6,466 nt of DNA from Methylophaga sp. (GTDB taxonomy: Bacteria; Pseudomonadota; Gammaproteobacteria; Nitrosococcales; Methylophagaceae). Where the stretch lies: assembly GCA_014762585.1 (NCBI GenBank), contig JABURN010000081.1, positions 1-6,466 on the forward strand, in the 5' to 3' direction. Below are positions 1 through 6,466 of this stretch, piece after piece. Made by a program: the position numbers and the translations under genes. The first letter of the stretch is position 1, and every line of letters starts with the position of its first letter. The notes under the pieces are model-generated. The model saw only the letters and a program-made list of their open reading frames with translations, was not told the DNA's origin and did not search any database.

Positions 1-2
1 GT

Positions 3-713
3 CTGGGTTATGTCATGGATGCCATCCGCCTGACCCGTCGTGAGATTGACGGCAAGGTGCCGCTGATAGGTTTCAGCGGCAGCCCCTGGACTTTGGCCTG
101 TTATATGGTCGAAGGCGGTGGCAGTAAGGATTTTGCCAAGGTCAAAGGCATGTTGTTTGATGCGCCGGATCAAATGCATGCACTGTTGAATGTCCTGGCT
201 GATTCGGTCATTGCCTACCTGAACGCGCAGATCAATGCCGGTGCCCAGGCGATTATGCTGTTTGATACCTGGGGTGGCACACTGAGTCCAGCTGTGTATC
301 GAGAGTTCTCGCTCAACTACATGCAGAAGATTGTTTCCGGTTTGCAGCGTGAGTCAGAAGGTCGCAAAGTGCCGGTCACCCTGTTTACCAAGGGTGGTGG
401 TCAATGGCTGGAATGGATGGCCGATACTGGTGTTCATGGCTTGGGACTGGACTGGACTACCGATATTGGCGAGGCCCGTCGCCGGGTCGGCGACAAGGTG
501 ACGCTGCAGGGTAATATGGACCCCTGCGTGTTGTATGCATCGCCTGACCGGGTCGAGCAGGAAGTGGCGACTATCCTGGCGTCCTATGGCAAGGGCAATA
601 CCGGCCATGTATTTAATCTTGGCCATGGCATTCACCCCACTGTGAACCCTGACAATATGGCGCGACTGGTCGAATCCGTCCACCGTCTCAGTGCCCCTTA
701 TCACACAGAGTAA
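3..713 (+). CDS. hemE: Uroporphyrinogen decarboxylase, 5'-truncated by window edge
   Basis: Cytoplasmic enzyme of heme biosynthesis that decarboxylates the four acetate side chains of uroporphyrinogen III to give coproporphyrinogen III. The open frame enters from the window edge (first full codon at 3, reading LGYVMDAIR), so the ATG at 15 is an internal Met and not the start. About 236 residues are visible; the family is near 354, so roughly 118 N-terminal residues lie outside. Recognisable family segments in order are GFSGSPWT with the following YMVEGG (active-site Tyr region), [35 protein letters not shown], and FNLGHGIHP near the C-terminus carrying the conserved His. The ending VHRLSAPYH matches the usual HemE end, so the C-terminus is intact. 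It converges on amtB, 68 nt away. The identification rests on near-complete similarity to E. coli HemE recalled from memory. Confidence 0.97.
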   Translation: MGYVMDAIRLTRREIDGKVPLIGFSGSPWTLACYMVEGGGSKDFAKVKGMLFDAPDQMHALLNVLADSVIAYLNAQINAGAQAIMLFDTWGGTLSPAVYREFSLNYMQKIVSGLQRESEGRKVPVTLFTKGGGQWLEWMADTGVHGLGLDWTTDIGEARRRVGDKVTLQGNMDPCVLYASPDRVEQEVATILASYGKGNTGHVFNLGHGIHPTVNPDNMARLVESVHRLSAPYHTE

Positions 714-726
714 AATTAGCAGACAT

Positions 727-757
727 AAAAAAAGAGGGACAGGTCGAAACCTGTCCC
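727..757 (-). terminator. Rho-independent terminator of amtB (possibly bidirectional)
   Basis: A perfect 9-bp stem, GGGACAGGT (736-744) and ACCTGTCCC (749-757), closes a 4-nt loop, CGAA. Read on the minus strand it is followed by TC and then seven T (complement of A727-A733), the classical intrinsic terminator form, placed just past the amtB stop codon. On the plus strand the stem lies 22 nt after the hemE stop but is followed only by CC and TTCTT, so termination of hemE there would be weaker. Confidence 0.88.
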
Positions 758-781
758 CCTTCTTCGGAGTATGTAACTTAG

Positions 782-2020
782 TTACTTACCGGTGTTGGTG
801 AATTCAGGGTACGCTTCCATACCGCATTCAACATAGTCAACACCTTCGTACTCTTCTTCCTCGGTGACACGGATACCCATGACCACTTTGAGGATAGACC
901 AGACGATGAAGCTGGCAACAAATACCCAGACAAAGATGGTTGCTGCACCGATCAGCTGACCGGAGAAGCTGACACCATCGTTAGTCAGAGGTACAGCCAG
1001 CAGACCCCACAGACCGACAGTACCGTGGACTGAAATCGCACCGACCGGATCATCAATTTTGATTTTATCCAGCAGGACGATAGAGAAGACCACGATAACA
1101 CCACCGATTGCACCGATGATGGTTGCCATCAGCGGGGTTGGGGTGTCAGGACCGGCAGTGATAGCCACCAGACCAGCCAGCGCACCGTTCAGAATCATGG
1201 TGAGGTCAGCTTTACCAAACATCAGTTTGGCCACCATCAGGGCAGCAATCACACCACCTGCCGCAGCAGCATTGGTGTTCATGAAGACCACGGCAACGGC
1301 ATTGGCACTTTCGACAGAGGCTGTCGCCAGAACCGAACCACCGTTGAAGCCGAACCAACCCAGCCACAGGATAAAGGTACCCAGAGTAGCCATTGGCAGG
1401 TTTGCACCAGGAATCGGGTGAATTTCACCGTTAGGACCGTATTTGCCTTTACGGGCACCCAGCAGAATCACACCAGCCAGGGCTGCAGCAGCACCCGCCA
1501 TGTGAACGATACCGGAACCGGCAAAGTCAGAGAAGCCGAGGTCACCCAGGCTGTACATGCCGAATACTTCAGCACCGCCCCAGGTCCAGGCGCCTTCCAT
1601 TGGATAGATGAAGGCAGTCATTACCACAGCGAAGGCAGCAAATGCCCACAGTTTCATACGCTCAGCGACCGCACCGGAGACGATAGACATGGCTGTTGCC
1701 ACGAAAACGACCTGGAAGAAGAAGTCAGCTGAAGGCGCATAAGTCGCAGGTTCCTCAGCACCGGTGACGCCGTCACCGACAATGCCATCGAGGAAAATAC
1801 CGCCACCATACATGATGTCATAACCAACAACGAGATAAGCAGTACACGCAATCGCAAACAGCATCACGTTCTTGGTTAAGATTTCAGTCGTGTTTTTCGA
1901 ACGGACCAGACCCGCTTCCAGCATCGCGAAGCCGGCGGCCATCCACATGACAAAGGCACCACTAATCAGGAAGTAGAAGGTGTCCAATGCATATTGGAGT
2001 TGGAAGATTTCGTTTTCCAT
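782..2020 (-). CDS. amtB: Ammonium transporter AmtB (Amt/Mep/Rh family)
   Basis: Inner-membrane trimeric channel conducting ammonium into the cell at low external concentration. The 412-residue protein is strongly hydrophobic, with about eleven membrane segments. The pore residues are present: Phe gate F106 (in FQVVF) and F225 (in GWFGFN), W147 and S229 at the outer recruitment site, D165 in the SDFAGSGIVH segment, and the twin histidines H173 and H332 (ISVHGTVGLWG). Unlike E. coli AmtB it begins almost directly with the first membrane helix and shows no obvious cleavable signal peptide. The cytoplasmic tail (about 382-412, GIRVTEEEEYEG then ECGMEAYPEF) is the part that contacts GlnK; where E. 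coli has His in its SHGENAY stretch this protein has Cys. The start is supported by GAGGAG eight nt upstream (2029-2034). It lies 18 nt after glnK, clearly co-transcribed, and ends at a strong terminator. Confidence 0.96.
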   Translation of the reverse strand: MENEIFQLQYALDTFYFLISGAFVMWMAAGFAMLEAGLVRSKNTTEILTKNVMLFAIACTAYLVVGYDIMYGGGIFLDGIVGDGVTGAEEPATYAPSADFFFQVVFVATAMSIVSGAVAERMKLWAFAAFAVVMTAFIYPMEGAWTWGGAEVFGMYSLGDLGFSDFAGSGIVHMAGAAAALAGVILLGARKGKYGPNGEIHPIPGANLPMATLGTFILWLGWFGFNGGSVLATASVESANAVAVVFMNTNAAAAGGVIAALMVAKLMFGKADLTMILNGALAGLVAITAGPDTPTPLMATIIGAIGGVIVVFSIVLLDKIKIDDPVGAISVHGTVGLWGLLAVPLTNDGVSFSGQLIGAATIFVWVFVASFIVWSILKVVMGIRVTEEEEYEGVDYVECGMEAYPEFTNTGK

Positions 2021-2038
2021 ATTATCTACTCCTCAAGC

Positions 2039-2380
<342 letters not shown>

Positions 2381-2397
2381 CTAGTTTCCTTCTGTAG

Positions 2398-2428
2398 AAA
2401 AGAAGGCCCGTTCAACATCGAACGGGCC
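2398..2428 (-). terminator. Intrinsic terminator or attenuator between porin gene and glnK
   Basis: GGCCCGTTC (2405-2413) and GAACGGGCC (2420-2428) form a perfect 9-bp stem with a 6-nt loop. On the minus strand the stem is followed by TTCTTTTC (complement of 2397-2404). It lies just after the porin stop codon and about 20 nt before the glnK start. This has the shape of a rho-independent terminator, with an interrupted T-tract that may let part of the transcripts through. It could also protect the 3' end of an abundant porin mRNA. Confidence 0.8.
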
Positions 2429-2440
2429 GTCTGAGAAGCG

Positions 2441-3148
2441 TTAGAATGATTTAGAAACTGAGAACAGGAAGGTTTCTTCAGCCAAATCACCGAAGATATC
2501 TTCGGCATCACTGTCAGCATCCTGATAAGACAGATCCAGTGTGAAACCGGCAAGGTCTTTAGAAACGCCAACCCAGTAGTGGTTGTATGAATCTTCAGGG
2601 CCAAAAGTGTTTTCGTCAGCATCATAAACACCGAAACCGCCATACAGGCTCAGGCCCATTGGCAAATCATAGCCAGCGTCAATGTAGTAGTAGTAACCAT
2701 CTTCGTCAGAACCCAGCGTGTCGCTTGAGTAAGCCACACCGGCAGAGAAGATGCTGTAGCTCAAAGAGGCATACACTTCGTTAAAGTTATAATCTTCGCC
2801 TGGGAACATATAGCGCAGGAAACCGACATCGTAGCCGACACCACTGTCGCCGAATTCACCGGCATAACCTAAATAGGCATCAAATTCAGCGCTGGCGTCA
2901 TCACCGTAGTCGACGTTTGAACCCCAGACACCGGCATAAAAACCGCTGCTGTGAGCATAGTCCAGGCTGCCAGAGATAGCTGGATCGCCATCAGTTTGTG
3001 AAATACCGCGCCAGATGTATTCAGAAGAAATGGCGACGCTGGCACTGGTTGAGTGTTGGCCGTCTTCACTTTCCCAAGCCATTGCTGATGAAGCAGCAAA
3101 CATAGAAGTTGCTGCAAAGCAAAGTGCTGAAATCTTACTCAGTTTCAT
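2441..3148 (-). CDS. TorF-family putative porin (Gcw_chp type outer-membrane protein)
   Basis: The 235-residue precursor has a Sec signal peptide: positive start MKLSK, hydrophobic core, and likely cleavage after SAMA at residue 24. The mature part is rich in alternating polar and aromatic residues typical of beta strands and ends in Phe (FLFSVSKSF), the usual outer-membrane beta-barrel insertion signal. The stretch SEYIWRGISQTDGDPAI, then GSLDYAHSSGFYAGVWGSN, is the hallmark of the Gcw_chp/TorF family (TIGR02001, recalled). It is strongly acidic, with many Asp and Glu in putative loops, and has a four-Tyr run at 152-155. Substrate is unknown; porin is a family name, not a demonstrated activity. 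The start is supported by GAGGAG seven nt upstream (3156-3161). It is the first gene after a sigma-54-type promoter and lies 63 nt upstream of glnK, suggesting a role under nitrogen limitation. Confidence 0.88.
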   Translation of the reverse strand: MKLSKISALCFAATSMFAASSAMAWESEDGQHSTSASVAISSEYIWRGISQTDGDPAISGSLDYAHSSGFYAGVWGSNVDYGDDASAEFDAYLGYAGEFGDSGVGYDVGFLRYMFPGEDYNFNEVYASLSYSIFSAGVAYSSDTLGSDEDGYYYYIDAGYDLPMGLSLYGGFGVYDADENTFGPEDSYNHYWVGVSKDLAGFTLDLSYQDADSDAEDIFGDLAEETFLFSVSKSF

Positions 3149-3169
3149 GGTTTAACTCCTCGGTTTAAC
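3149..3169 (-). repeat. Short direct repeat flanking the porin ribosome binding site
   Basis: The octamer GGTTTAAC occurs at 3149-3156 and again at 3162-3169 (plus-strand reading), with the Shine-Dalgarno complement CTCCTC at 3156-3161 between and partly within them. It may be chance in AT-rich DNA; it is recorded because it brackets the translation start signal. Confidence 0.5.
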
Positions 3170-3242
3170 ATTTTATTGTTTAGTCGTTTGAACCCCGGCG
3201 TTGAATTTTTGCAACACTGTGTATTCAGACTGCAACAGGTTG

Positions 3243-3258
3243 AGCAGATAGCATGCCA
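3243..3258 (-). promoter_or_regulatory. Sigma-54 (RpoN) promoter for porin-glnK-amtB
   Basis: Read on the minus strand the site is TGGCATGCTATCTGCT. The known consensus is TGGCAC, N5, TTGCW. The invariant GG (-24) and GC (-12) are present at exactly the right spacing, with mismatches only at C-to-T in the first block and T-to-C in the second. The predicted transcription start is about 3232, giving a leader of about 84 nt before the porin ATG. No good sigma-70 promoter was found for this gene. The nitrogen role of the downstream genes makes RpoN control expected. Confidence 0.68.
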
Positions 3259-3264
3259 AGTTTG

Positions 3265-3277
3265 TAAACCATTGAAA
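3265..3277 (-). promoter_or_regulatory. IHF-like site next to the sigma-54 promoter
   Basis: On the minus strand TTTCAATGGTTTA matches the IHF consensus WATCAA, N4, TTR at all specified positions but one (second base), and it is flanked by an A6/T6 run (3275-3280). It lies between the sigma-54 promoter and the NtrC-like sites, where IHF bending usually acts. The consensus is loose, so this is supportive only in context. Confidence 0.35.
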
Positions 3278-3322
3278 AAACAGTGAACTATTCCACATTT
3301 GCTTTATTCTGGTTCAGCTTAC

Positions 3323-3339
3323 AGGATCATTTTGGTGCA
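3323..3339. promoter_or_regulatory. Promoter-proximal NtrC-like enhancer site
   Basis: AGGATCATTTTGGTGCA compared with the NtrC consensus TGCACC, N5, GGTGCA has one perfect half-site (GGTGCA, 3334-3339) and 3 of 6 in the other half, 9 of 12 in total. Its centre is about 99 bp upstream of the predicted sigma-54 start, close to the -108 position used at E. coli glnA. A weaker 8 of 12 match (3300-3316) lies nearer the promoter. Confidence 0.45.
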
Positions 3340-3353
3340 GGCTATATTGGTCT

Positions 3354-3370
3354 CGTTCCAAACTGGTGCG
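3354..3370. promoter_or_regulatory. Promoter-distal NtrC-like enhancer site
   Basis: CGTTCCAAACTGGTGCG matches 8 of 12 specified positions of the NtrC consensus (5 of 6 in the right half). Its centre is 31 bp from that of the first site, about three helical turns, so both would lie on the same DNA face as the paired E. coli glnA sites do. It lies between the leftward promoter and lgt. Confidence 0.4.
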
Positions 3371-3409
3371 GAATTCAGCCGCGCTGTCTTAGATTTGCCA
3401 TCTTATTGT

Positions 3410-3418
3410 TGCTAAGAT
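3410..3418 (+). promoter_or_regulatory. Possible extended -10 promoter for lgt
   Basis: TG, C, TAAGAT has the extended -10 form with 4 of 6 matches to TATAAT; no convincing -35 element sits at 16-18 nt. It would start RNA near 3425, a leader of about 22 nt. The TAAGAT also pairs with ATCTTA at 3400-3405 as a 6-bp inverted repeat across 7 nt. Weak evidence. Confidence 0.3.
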
Positions 3419-3446
3419 AGCCGCACATTTACTCAGAGGCGTTGCA

Positions 3447-4220
3447 ATGACTTACCCAGAAATCGATCCGGTGGCAATCAGTCTTGGCCCCCTGGCCATT
3501 CATTGGTATGGGCTGATGTACCTGTTGGGTTTTGCCTTTGTCTGGCTACTGGGGCGCTATCGGGCAGCGCGACACGACTGGCAGCATGGCCAGCTGGAAG
3601 ACCTGCTGTTTTATGGCGCATTGGGCGTGATTCTGGGTGGTCGTCTTGGCTATGCGCTGTTTTATGATCTGGCAGCCAATCTTGAGAATCCCCTCAACCT
3701 GCTGAAGATCTGGCAGGGGGGCATGTCCTTCCACGGCGGTCTTATCGGTGTTCTGATTGCTTTCTGGTATTTCGGTCGTAAGACCGGCAAAGGCTTTTTT
3801 GAAATCAGTGACTTTATCGCACCGATGGTGCCGATTGGTCTGATGTTGGGCCGGATTGGCAATTTCATTAATGGTGAGCTCTGGGGCCGGGTCAGTGATG
3901 TGCCATGGGCCATGGTGTTTCCGGGCGCCGGACCTTTGCCCAGACATCCGTCCCAGTTGTATCAGGCGGCACTGGAAGGTCTTTTACTGTTTATTATTCT
4001 CTGGCTTTATTCCGCCAAACCAAGGCCTCGGGCCGCGGTTTCCGGTCTGTTCCTGCTGGGCTATGGTGTGTTCCGCTTTATTGTGGAGTTTGTCCGAATT
4101 CCGGATCCGCAGTATGGCTACATTGCCTTTGGCTGGCTGACGATGGGGCAGATCCTCTGTCTGCCGATGATAATCGGCGGTGTGGCGATGATGGTTTGGG
4201 CCTATCGACGTCAGGCTTAA
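3447..4220 (+). CDS. lgt: Prolipoprotein diacylglyceryl transferase Lgt
   Basis: Inner-membrane enzyme catalysing the first step of lipoprotein maturation: transfer of diacylglyceryl from phosphatidylglycerol to the lipobox cysteine of prolipoproteins. The 257 residues include about seven hydrophobic segments. Family hallmarks are [11 protein letters not shown] near the N-terminus, [11 protein letters not shown] with the essential H96 (H103 in E. coli), [14 protein letters not shown] at 135-148 with R136 and N139 (E. coli R143 and N146), [11 protein letters not shown], and the arginine-bearing FRFIVEFVR. It is about 34 residues shorter than E. coli Lgt, mainly because a periplasmic insertion before LPRHPSQ is absent, which is common in the family. 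The ATG has AGAGG seven nt upstream (3435-3439). In many relatives thyA follows; here dgkA converges instead and the stop codons overlap. Confidence 0.96.
   Translation: MTYPEIDPVAISLGPLAIHWYGLMYLLGFAFVWLLGRYRAARHDWQHGQLEDLLFYGALGVILGGRLGYALFYDLAANLENPLNLLKIWQGGMSFHGGLIGVLIAFWYFGRKTGKGFFEISDFIAPMVPIGLMLGRIGNFINGELWGRVSDVPWAMVFPGAGPLPRHPSQLYQAALEGLLLFIILWLYSAKPRPRAAVSGLFLLGYGVFRFIVEFVRIPDPQYGYIAFGWLTMGQILCLPMIIGGVAMMVWAYRRQA
4217..4220. other. Antiparallel overlap of lgt and dgkA stop codons
   Basis: The palindrome TTAA supplies TAA to lgt (4218-4220, plus) and TAA to dgkA (4217-4219, minus). There is no intergenic DNA and so no dedicated terminator hairpin between the genes; each transcript must run into the other gene before ending. 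Confidence 0.95.
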
Positions 4221-4573
4221 GTCAGCAGAATAGTCAGCCAGGTCGCGGTGGCAATCAATATCGACATCAGTACAGCGAAAGAGCCGTAATCCTTGGCGCG
4301 GCCTGAGAGTTTATGTTTGTCATAGCTGACACGGTCCACGGTGGTCTCAATTGCTGAGTTGAGTATTTCCACTATCATCACCAGCACCAGAGTGCAGATC
4401 ATGAGAAGTCGCTCCATCGCTGTGACATCCAGGTAAAAACTCAACGCGGTGAGCGCGACAAAAGCGAGAAATTCCTGTCTGAAGGCTTCTTCATGTTTGA
4501 GAGCAGAACGCAGACCCTGCCAGGAATAAATCAGTGCAAAAAACAGACGTTTCAAACCGCGGTTTTTTTCCAT
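4217..4573 (-). CDS. dgkA: Diacylglycerol kinase DgkA
   Basis: Small trimeric inner-membrane kinase that phosphorylates diacylglycerol to phosphatidic acid with ATP, recycling diacylglycerol released by membrane-derived oligosaccharide or lipid A decoration. The 118 residues (122 in E. coli) hold three membrane helices. Numbering coincides with E. coli: E28 and E34 in HEEAFRQE, E69, N72, E76 and D80 in [13 protein letters not shown], and K94 and D95 in SGRAKD, so the active site looks complete. The ribosome binding site is poor (AGGGT, complement of 4578-4582, about four nt from ATG), suggesting low expression. The stop codon overlaps that of lgt on the other strand. The gene is divergent from mnmG across a 101-nt AT-rich gap. 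Confidence 0.95.
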   Translation of the reverse strand: MEKNRGLKRLFFALIYSWQGLRSALKHEEAFRQEFLAFVALTALSFYLDVTAMERLLMICTLVLVMIVEILNSAIETTVDRVSYDKHKLSGRAKDYGSFAVLMSILIATATWLTILLT

Positions 4574-4622
4574 GTTGACCCTGAATGAATGTTTTAAATG
4601 TTTGAATATTAGGCAAACATTA

Positions 4623-4637
4623 TTAACAGCATGTTAA
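4623..4637. repeat. Inverted repeat in the dgkA-mnmG gap
   Basis: TTAACA, GCA, TGTTAA is a perfect 6-bp inverted repeat over a 3-nt spacer. It overlaps the best mnmG -10 candidate, a place where a repressor could act; no known operator was recognised. Confidence 0.5.
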
Positions 4638-4640
4638 AAT
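4632..4640 (+). promoter_or_regulatory. Possible extended -10 promoter for mnmG
   Basis: TG, T, TAAAAT is an extended -10 element with 5 of 6 matches to TATAAT; no good -35 is seen at the normal distance. RNA would begin near 4647, giving a leader of about 28 nt. The whole gap 4574-4674 is AT-rich and must also contain the dgkA promoter on the other strand, which I could not pick out. Confidence 0.4.
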
Positions 4641-4674
4641 TTACATCTTTATTTTCAAGCTTGTTTGGTGCGCT

Positions 4675-6435
4675 ATGAGTTACCAGGATCATTATGATGT
4701 CATTGTTGTCGGTGGCGGTCACGCCGGGACCGAGGCCGCGCTGGCTTCTGCCCGTCAGGGCGTAAAAACCCTGCTGCTGACCCAGAATATCGAGACTCTG
4801 GGACAGATGAGCTGCAACCCGGCCATCGGTGGTATTGGCAAAGGCCACCTGGTCAAGGAAATTGACGCCCTCGGCGGTATCATGGCGCAGGCGGCTGATC
4901 GTGGCGGTATTCAGTTCCGTACTCTGAACTCCAGCAAAGGGCCGGCCGTGCGGGCGACCCGTGCCCAGGCCGACCGCGTTCGTTATAAAGCGGCAGTTCG
5001 CGCCTATCTGGAAAACCAGCCTAACCTGTATATCTTCCAGCAAGCGGTTGATGACCTTGTGGTGGAAAACGATCGCGTAGTCGGTGTGGTCACGCAGGTT
5101 GGTCTGCGTTTCTCTGCCAAAGCGGTGGTGCTGACCGTCGGTACCTTTCTGGGTGGCCTGATTCATATCGGTATGCAGAATCACCAGGGCGGTCGCGCCG
5201 GTGATCCGGCTTCGATTGCTTTGTCACAGCGTCTGCGTGCGCTGCCGTTCCGGGTGGATCGACTTAAAACCGGAACACCGCCGCGGATTGCGACCAGCAG
5301 TATCGATTTTTCCCAGCTGACCGAACAGCCCGGTGATGATCCGACCCCAGTGTTTTCTTTCCTGGGTAAGCGTGAGCATCATCCGGCGCAGATCTCCTGC
5401 TACATCACCCACACCAATGAACAGACGCATGATGTGATCCGTAACAACCTGGATCGCTCACCGATGTACAGCGGTGAAATCGAAGGCATCGGCCCGCGCT
5501 ACTGCCCGTCGATTGAGGACAAGGTCGTGCGTTTCGCCGATCGCGCTTCACACCAGATCTTCCTGGAGCCGGAAGGTCTGGAGTGCGGTGAGGTTTATCC
5601 CAATGGCATTTCCACCAGTCTGCCTTTCGATGTGCAGTATCAAATCGTGCGTTCAATGAAAGGCCTGGAAAACGCCCACATCACCCGACCGGGTTATGCC
5701 ATCGAGTATGACTTCTTTGATCCCCGCGATCTGAAACCGACGCTGGAAACCAAGCATATGGACGGCCTGTTCTTCGCCGGCCAGATCAACGGCACTACCG
5801 GTTATGAAGAAGCCGGTGCCCAGGGCCTGATTGCCGGTCTCAACGCCGGCTTGCAGGCACGTGGTCTGGAAGGCTGGTATCCACGCCGTGATGAAGCTTA
5901 TATCGGTGTGCTCATTGATGATCTGATTACCGCCGGTACCCGTGAGCCCTACCGCATGTTTACCAGTCGTGCTGAATACCGCCTGATGCTGCGTGAAGAC
6001 AATGCCGATATGCGCCTGACGCCGATTGGCCGTCAGCTGGGGATTGTCGATGATGCGCGCTGGTCGGTGTTTAACGCCAAGCTGGAAGCGGTGGAAAAAG
6101 AAAACGCCCACCTCGACAGTTTCAAGTTTGTGCCGGAAAAAATGGATCAGGCCAAAGCCGAAGCCATCCTGGGTGAAAAGCTGACCAAGGTGACCACAGC
6201 CAAAGATCTGCTGCGTCGGCCCAAAGTCGACTATGCGACGCTGCTGGAACTGATGCAGCGTGAGCAGGATGTGACTGAGGAGGTGGCCGAACAGGTCGTG
6301 ATCCAGGCCAAGTATTCCGGCTATATCAACCGTCAGCAGAATGAAATCGAACGCGTGCAGCGTCACGAAAACACCGCCTTGCCAGTGGACCCGGACTATA
6401 AAAATGTTCGCGGACTCTCCAACGAGGTACGTTAG
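4675..6435 (+). CDS. mnmG: tRNA uridine-5-carboxymethylaminomethyl modification enzyme MnmG (GidA), ending at an early amber codon
   Basis: FAD-dependent partner of MnmE that installs the cmnm5/nm5 group on wobble U34 of certain tRNAs, using 5,10-methylene-tetrahydrofolate, glycine or ammonium, and GTP. Seen in order: FAD-binding GGGHAGTE (13-20), [14 protein letters not shown] with C47, [24 protein letters not shown] segment near 195-204, [11 protein letters not shown] with C277 (both cysteines essential in E. coli), [16 protein letters not shown] (365-380), [22 protein letters not shown], and the C-terminal helical domain. The frame stops at TAG after 586 residues, where relatives run to about 629; the following bases continue the family sequence in frame, so the protein looks cut by about 40 residues. 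That region contributes to MnmE binding, so function may be impaired. The start has only a weak GGTG four nt upstream, but no better in-frame start exists. rsmG would be expected downstream. Confidence 0.93.
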   Translation: MSYQDHYDVIVVGGGHAGTEAALASARQGVKTLLLTQNIETLGQMSCNPAIGGIGKGHLVKEIDALGGIMAQAADRGGIQFRTLNSSKGPAVRATRAQADRVRYKAAVRAYLENQPNLYIFQQAVDDLVVENDRVVGVVTQVGLRFSAKAVVLTVGTFLGGLIHIGMQNHQGGRAGDPASIALSQRLRALPFRVDRLKTGTPPRIATSSIDFSQLTEQPGDDPTPVFSFLGKREHHPAQISCYITHTNEQTHDVIRNNLDRSPMYSGEIEGIGPRYCPSIEDKVVRFADRASHQIFLEPEGLECGEVYPNGISTSLPFDVQYQIVRSMKGLENAHITRPGYAIEYDFFDPRDLKPTLETKHMDGLFFAGQINGTTGYEEAGAQGLIAGLNAGLQARGLEGWYPRRDEAYIGVLIDDLITAGTREPYRMFTSRAEYRLMLREDNADMRLTPIGRQLGIVDDARWSVFNAKLEAVEKENAHLDSFKFVPEKMDQAKAEAILGEKLTKVTTAKDLLRRPKVDYATLLELMQREQDVTEEVAEQVVIQAKYSGYINRQQNEIERVQRHENTALPVDPDYKNVRGLSNEVR

Positions 6436-6466
6436 GAACTGGAAAACGCCCGTCCTGCCAACCTGG
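6433..6466 (+). other. In-frame amber codon and continuing mnmG coding sequence
   Basis: The TAG at 6433-6435 follows GLSNEVR. The next codons in the same frame read ELENARPANL, which resembles the conserved continuation in other MnmG proteins (E. coli has [20 protein letters not shown]). A residue such as Gln is expected at the amber position, and CAG to TAG is one C-to-T change. The rest of the C-terminus lies beyond the window, so whether the frame stays open cannot be seen. Confidence 0.8.

Noticed and set aside
15..17. ATG at 15 as the hemE start
   Set aside because: The frame is open to the window edge and upstream codons match HemE; it is an internal methionine of a gene truncated by the window.
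3546..3947. Minus-strand open frame within lgt
   Set aside because: Antisense shadow of a conserved membrane enzyme gene; composition and lack of start signals do not support coding.
4560..4573. A AAA AAC slippery heptamer at codons 2-4 of dgkA
   Set aside because: It matches the -1 frameshift form, but it is at the very start of the gene, has no stimulatory structure recognised, and the zero frame already gives a complete normal DgkA.
4574..4674. Chromosomal origin next to mnmG
   Set aside because: Only one imperfect DnaA-like box in 101 bp; far too short and box-poor for an oriC.
4609..5184. Minus-strand open frame of 191 codons over the mnmG start
   Set aside because: It covers the conserved FAD-binding coding region antisense and shows no protein family signature.
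5653..6366. Long open frame of 237 codons on the minus strand inside mnmG
   Set aside because: It lies wholly antisense to a strongly conserved gene, has no ribosome binding site I can see, and its His/Phe/Gln-rich content is what reverse reading of GC-biased codons gives.
6433..6435. Pyrrolysine or other recoding at the mnmG TAG
   Set aside because: No recoding element is visible and Pyl in MnmG is unknown to me; a simple CAG-to-TAG change or base-call error is more economical.

Overview
The window reads as ordinary chromosomal DNA of a gammaproteobacterium. HemE, Lgt, DgkA and MnmG all align closely, from memory, with their Escherichia coli counterparts (DgkA and GlnK even keep the same residue numbering), GC is moderate, and there are no mobile elements, CRISPR arrays or RNA genes. 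I cannot name the genus. Six genes are seen: hemE (3' part, +), then a leftward block of TorF-type porin, glnK and amtB (-), then lgt (+), dgkA (-) and mnmG (+).

Layout: 3-713 is the C-terminal two thirds of uroporphyrinogen decarboxylase. A strong hairpin with a T-tract on the minus strand (727-757) ends the opposing amtB transcript. The block at 782-3148, read leftwards, encodes an outer-membrane porin-like protein, the PII regulator GlnK and the ammonium channel AmtB. A second good terminator-like hairpin (2398-2428) sits between the porin and glnK, and glnK and amtB are only 18 nt apart. The 298-nt gap 3149-3446 holds the most informative regulatory DNA: a sigma-54-type promoter (3243-3258) aimed at the porin-glnK-amtB block, an IHF-like site, and two NtrC-like sites about three helical turns apart. 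Together they resemble a classical nitrogen-starvation promoter. lgt starts at 3447 on the other strand. lgt and dgkA converge and share the palindrome TTAA as both stop codons. A 101-nt AT-rich gap separates dgkA from the divergent mnmG.

The oddest point is at the right edge. The mnmG frame hits an amber TAG at 6433-6435, but the sequence after it continues to look like the conserved MnmG C-terminus in the same frame. The simplest reading is a CAG-to-TAG change (real mutation, sequencing error, or suppressed stop) that would remove about 40 C-terminal residues.

Functionally the central block is a nitrogen-scavenging unit: AmtB conducts ammonium across the inner membrane, GlnK gates it in response to nitrogen status, and the porin may supply an outer-membrane route or another starvation-related uptake. 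The other genes are housekeeping: tetrapyrrole synthesis, lipoprotein maturation, diacylglycerol recycling and tRNA wobble modification. I see no wholly new system; the candidates worth checking are the mnmG amber codon, the porin-ammonium linkage and its promoter and attenuator layout.
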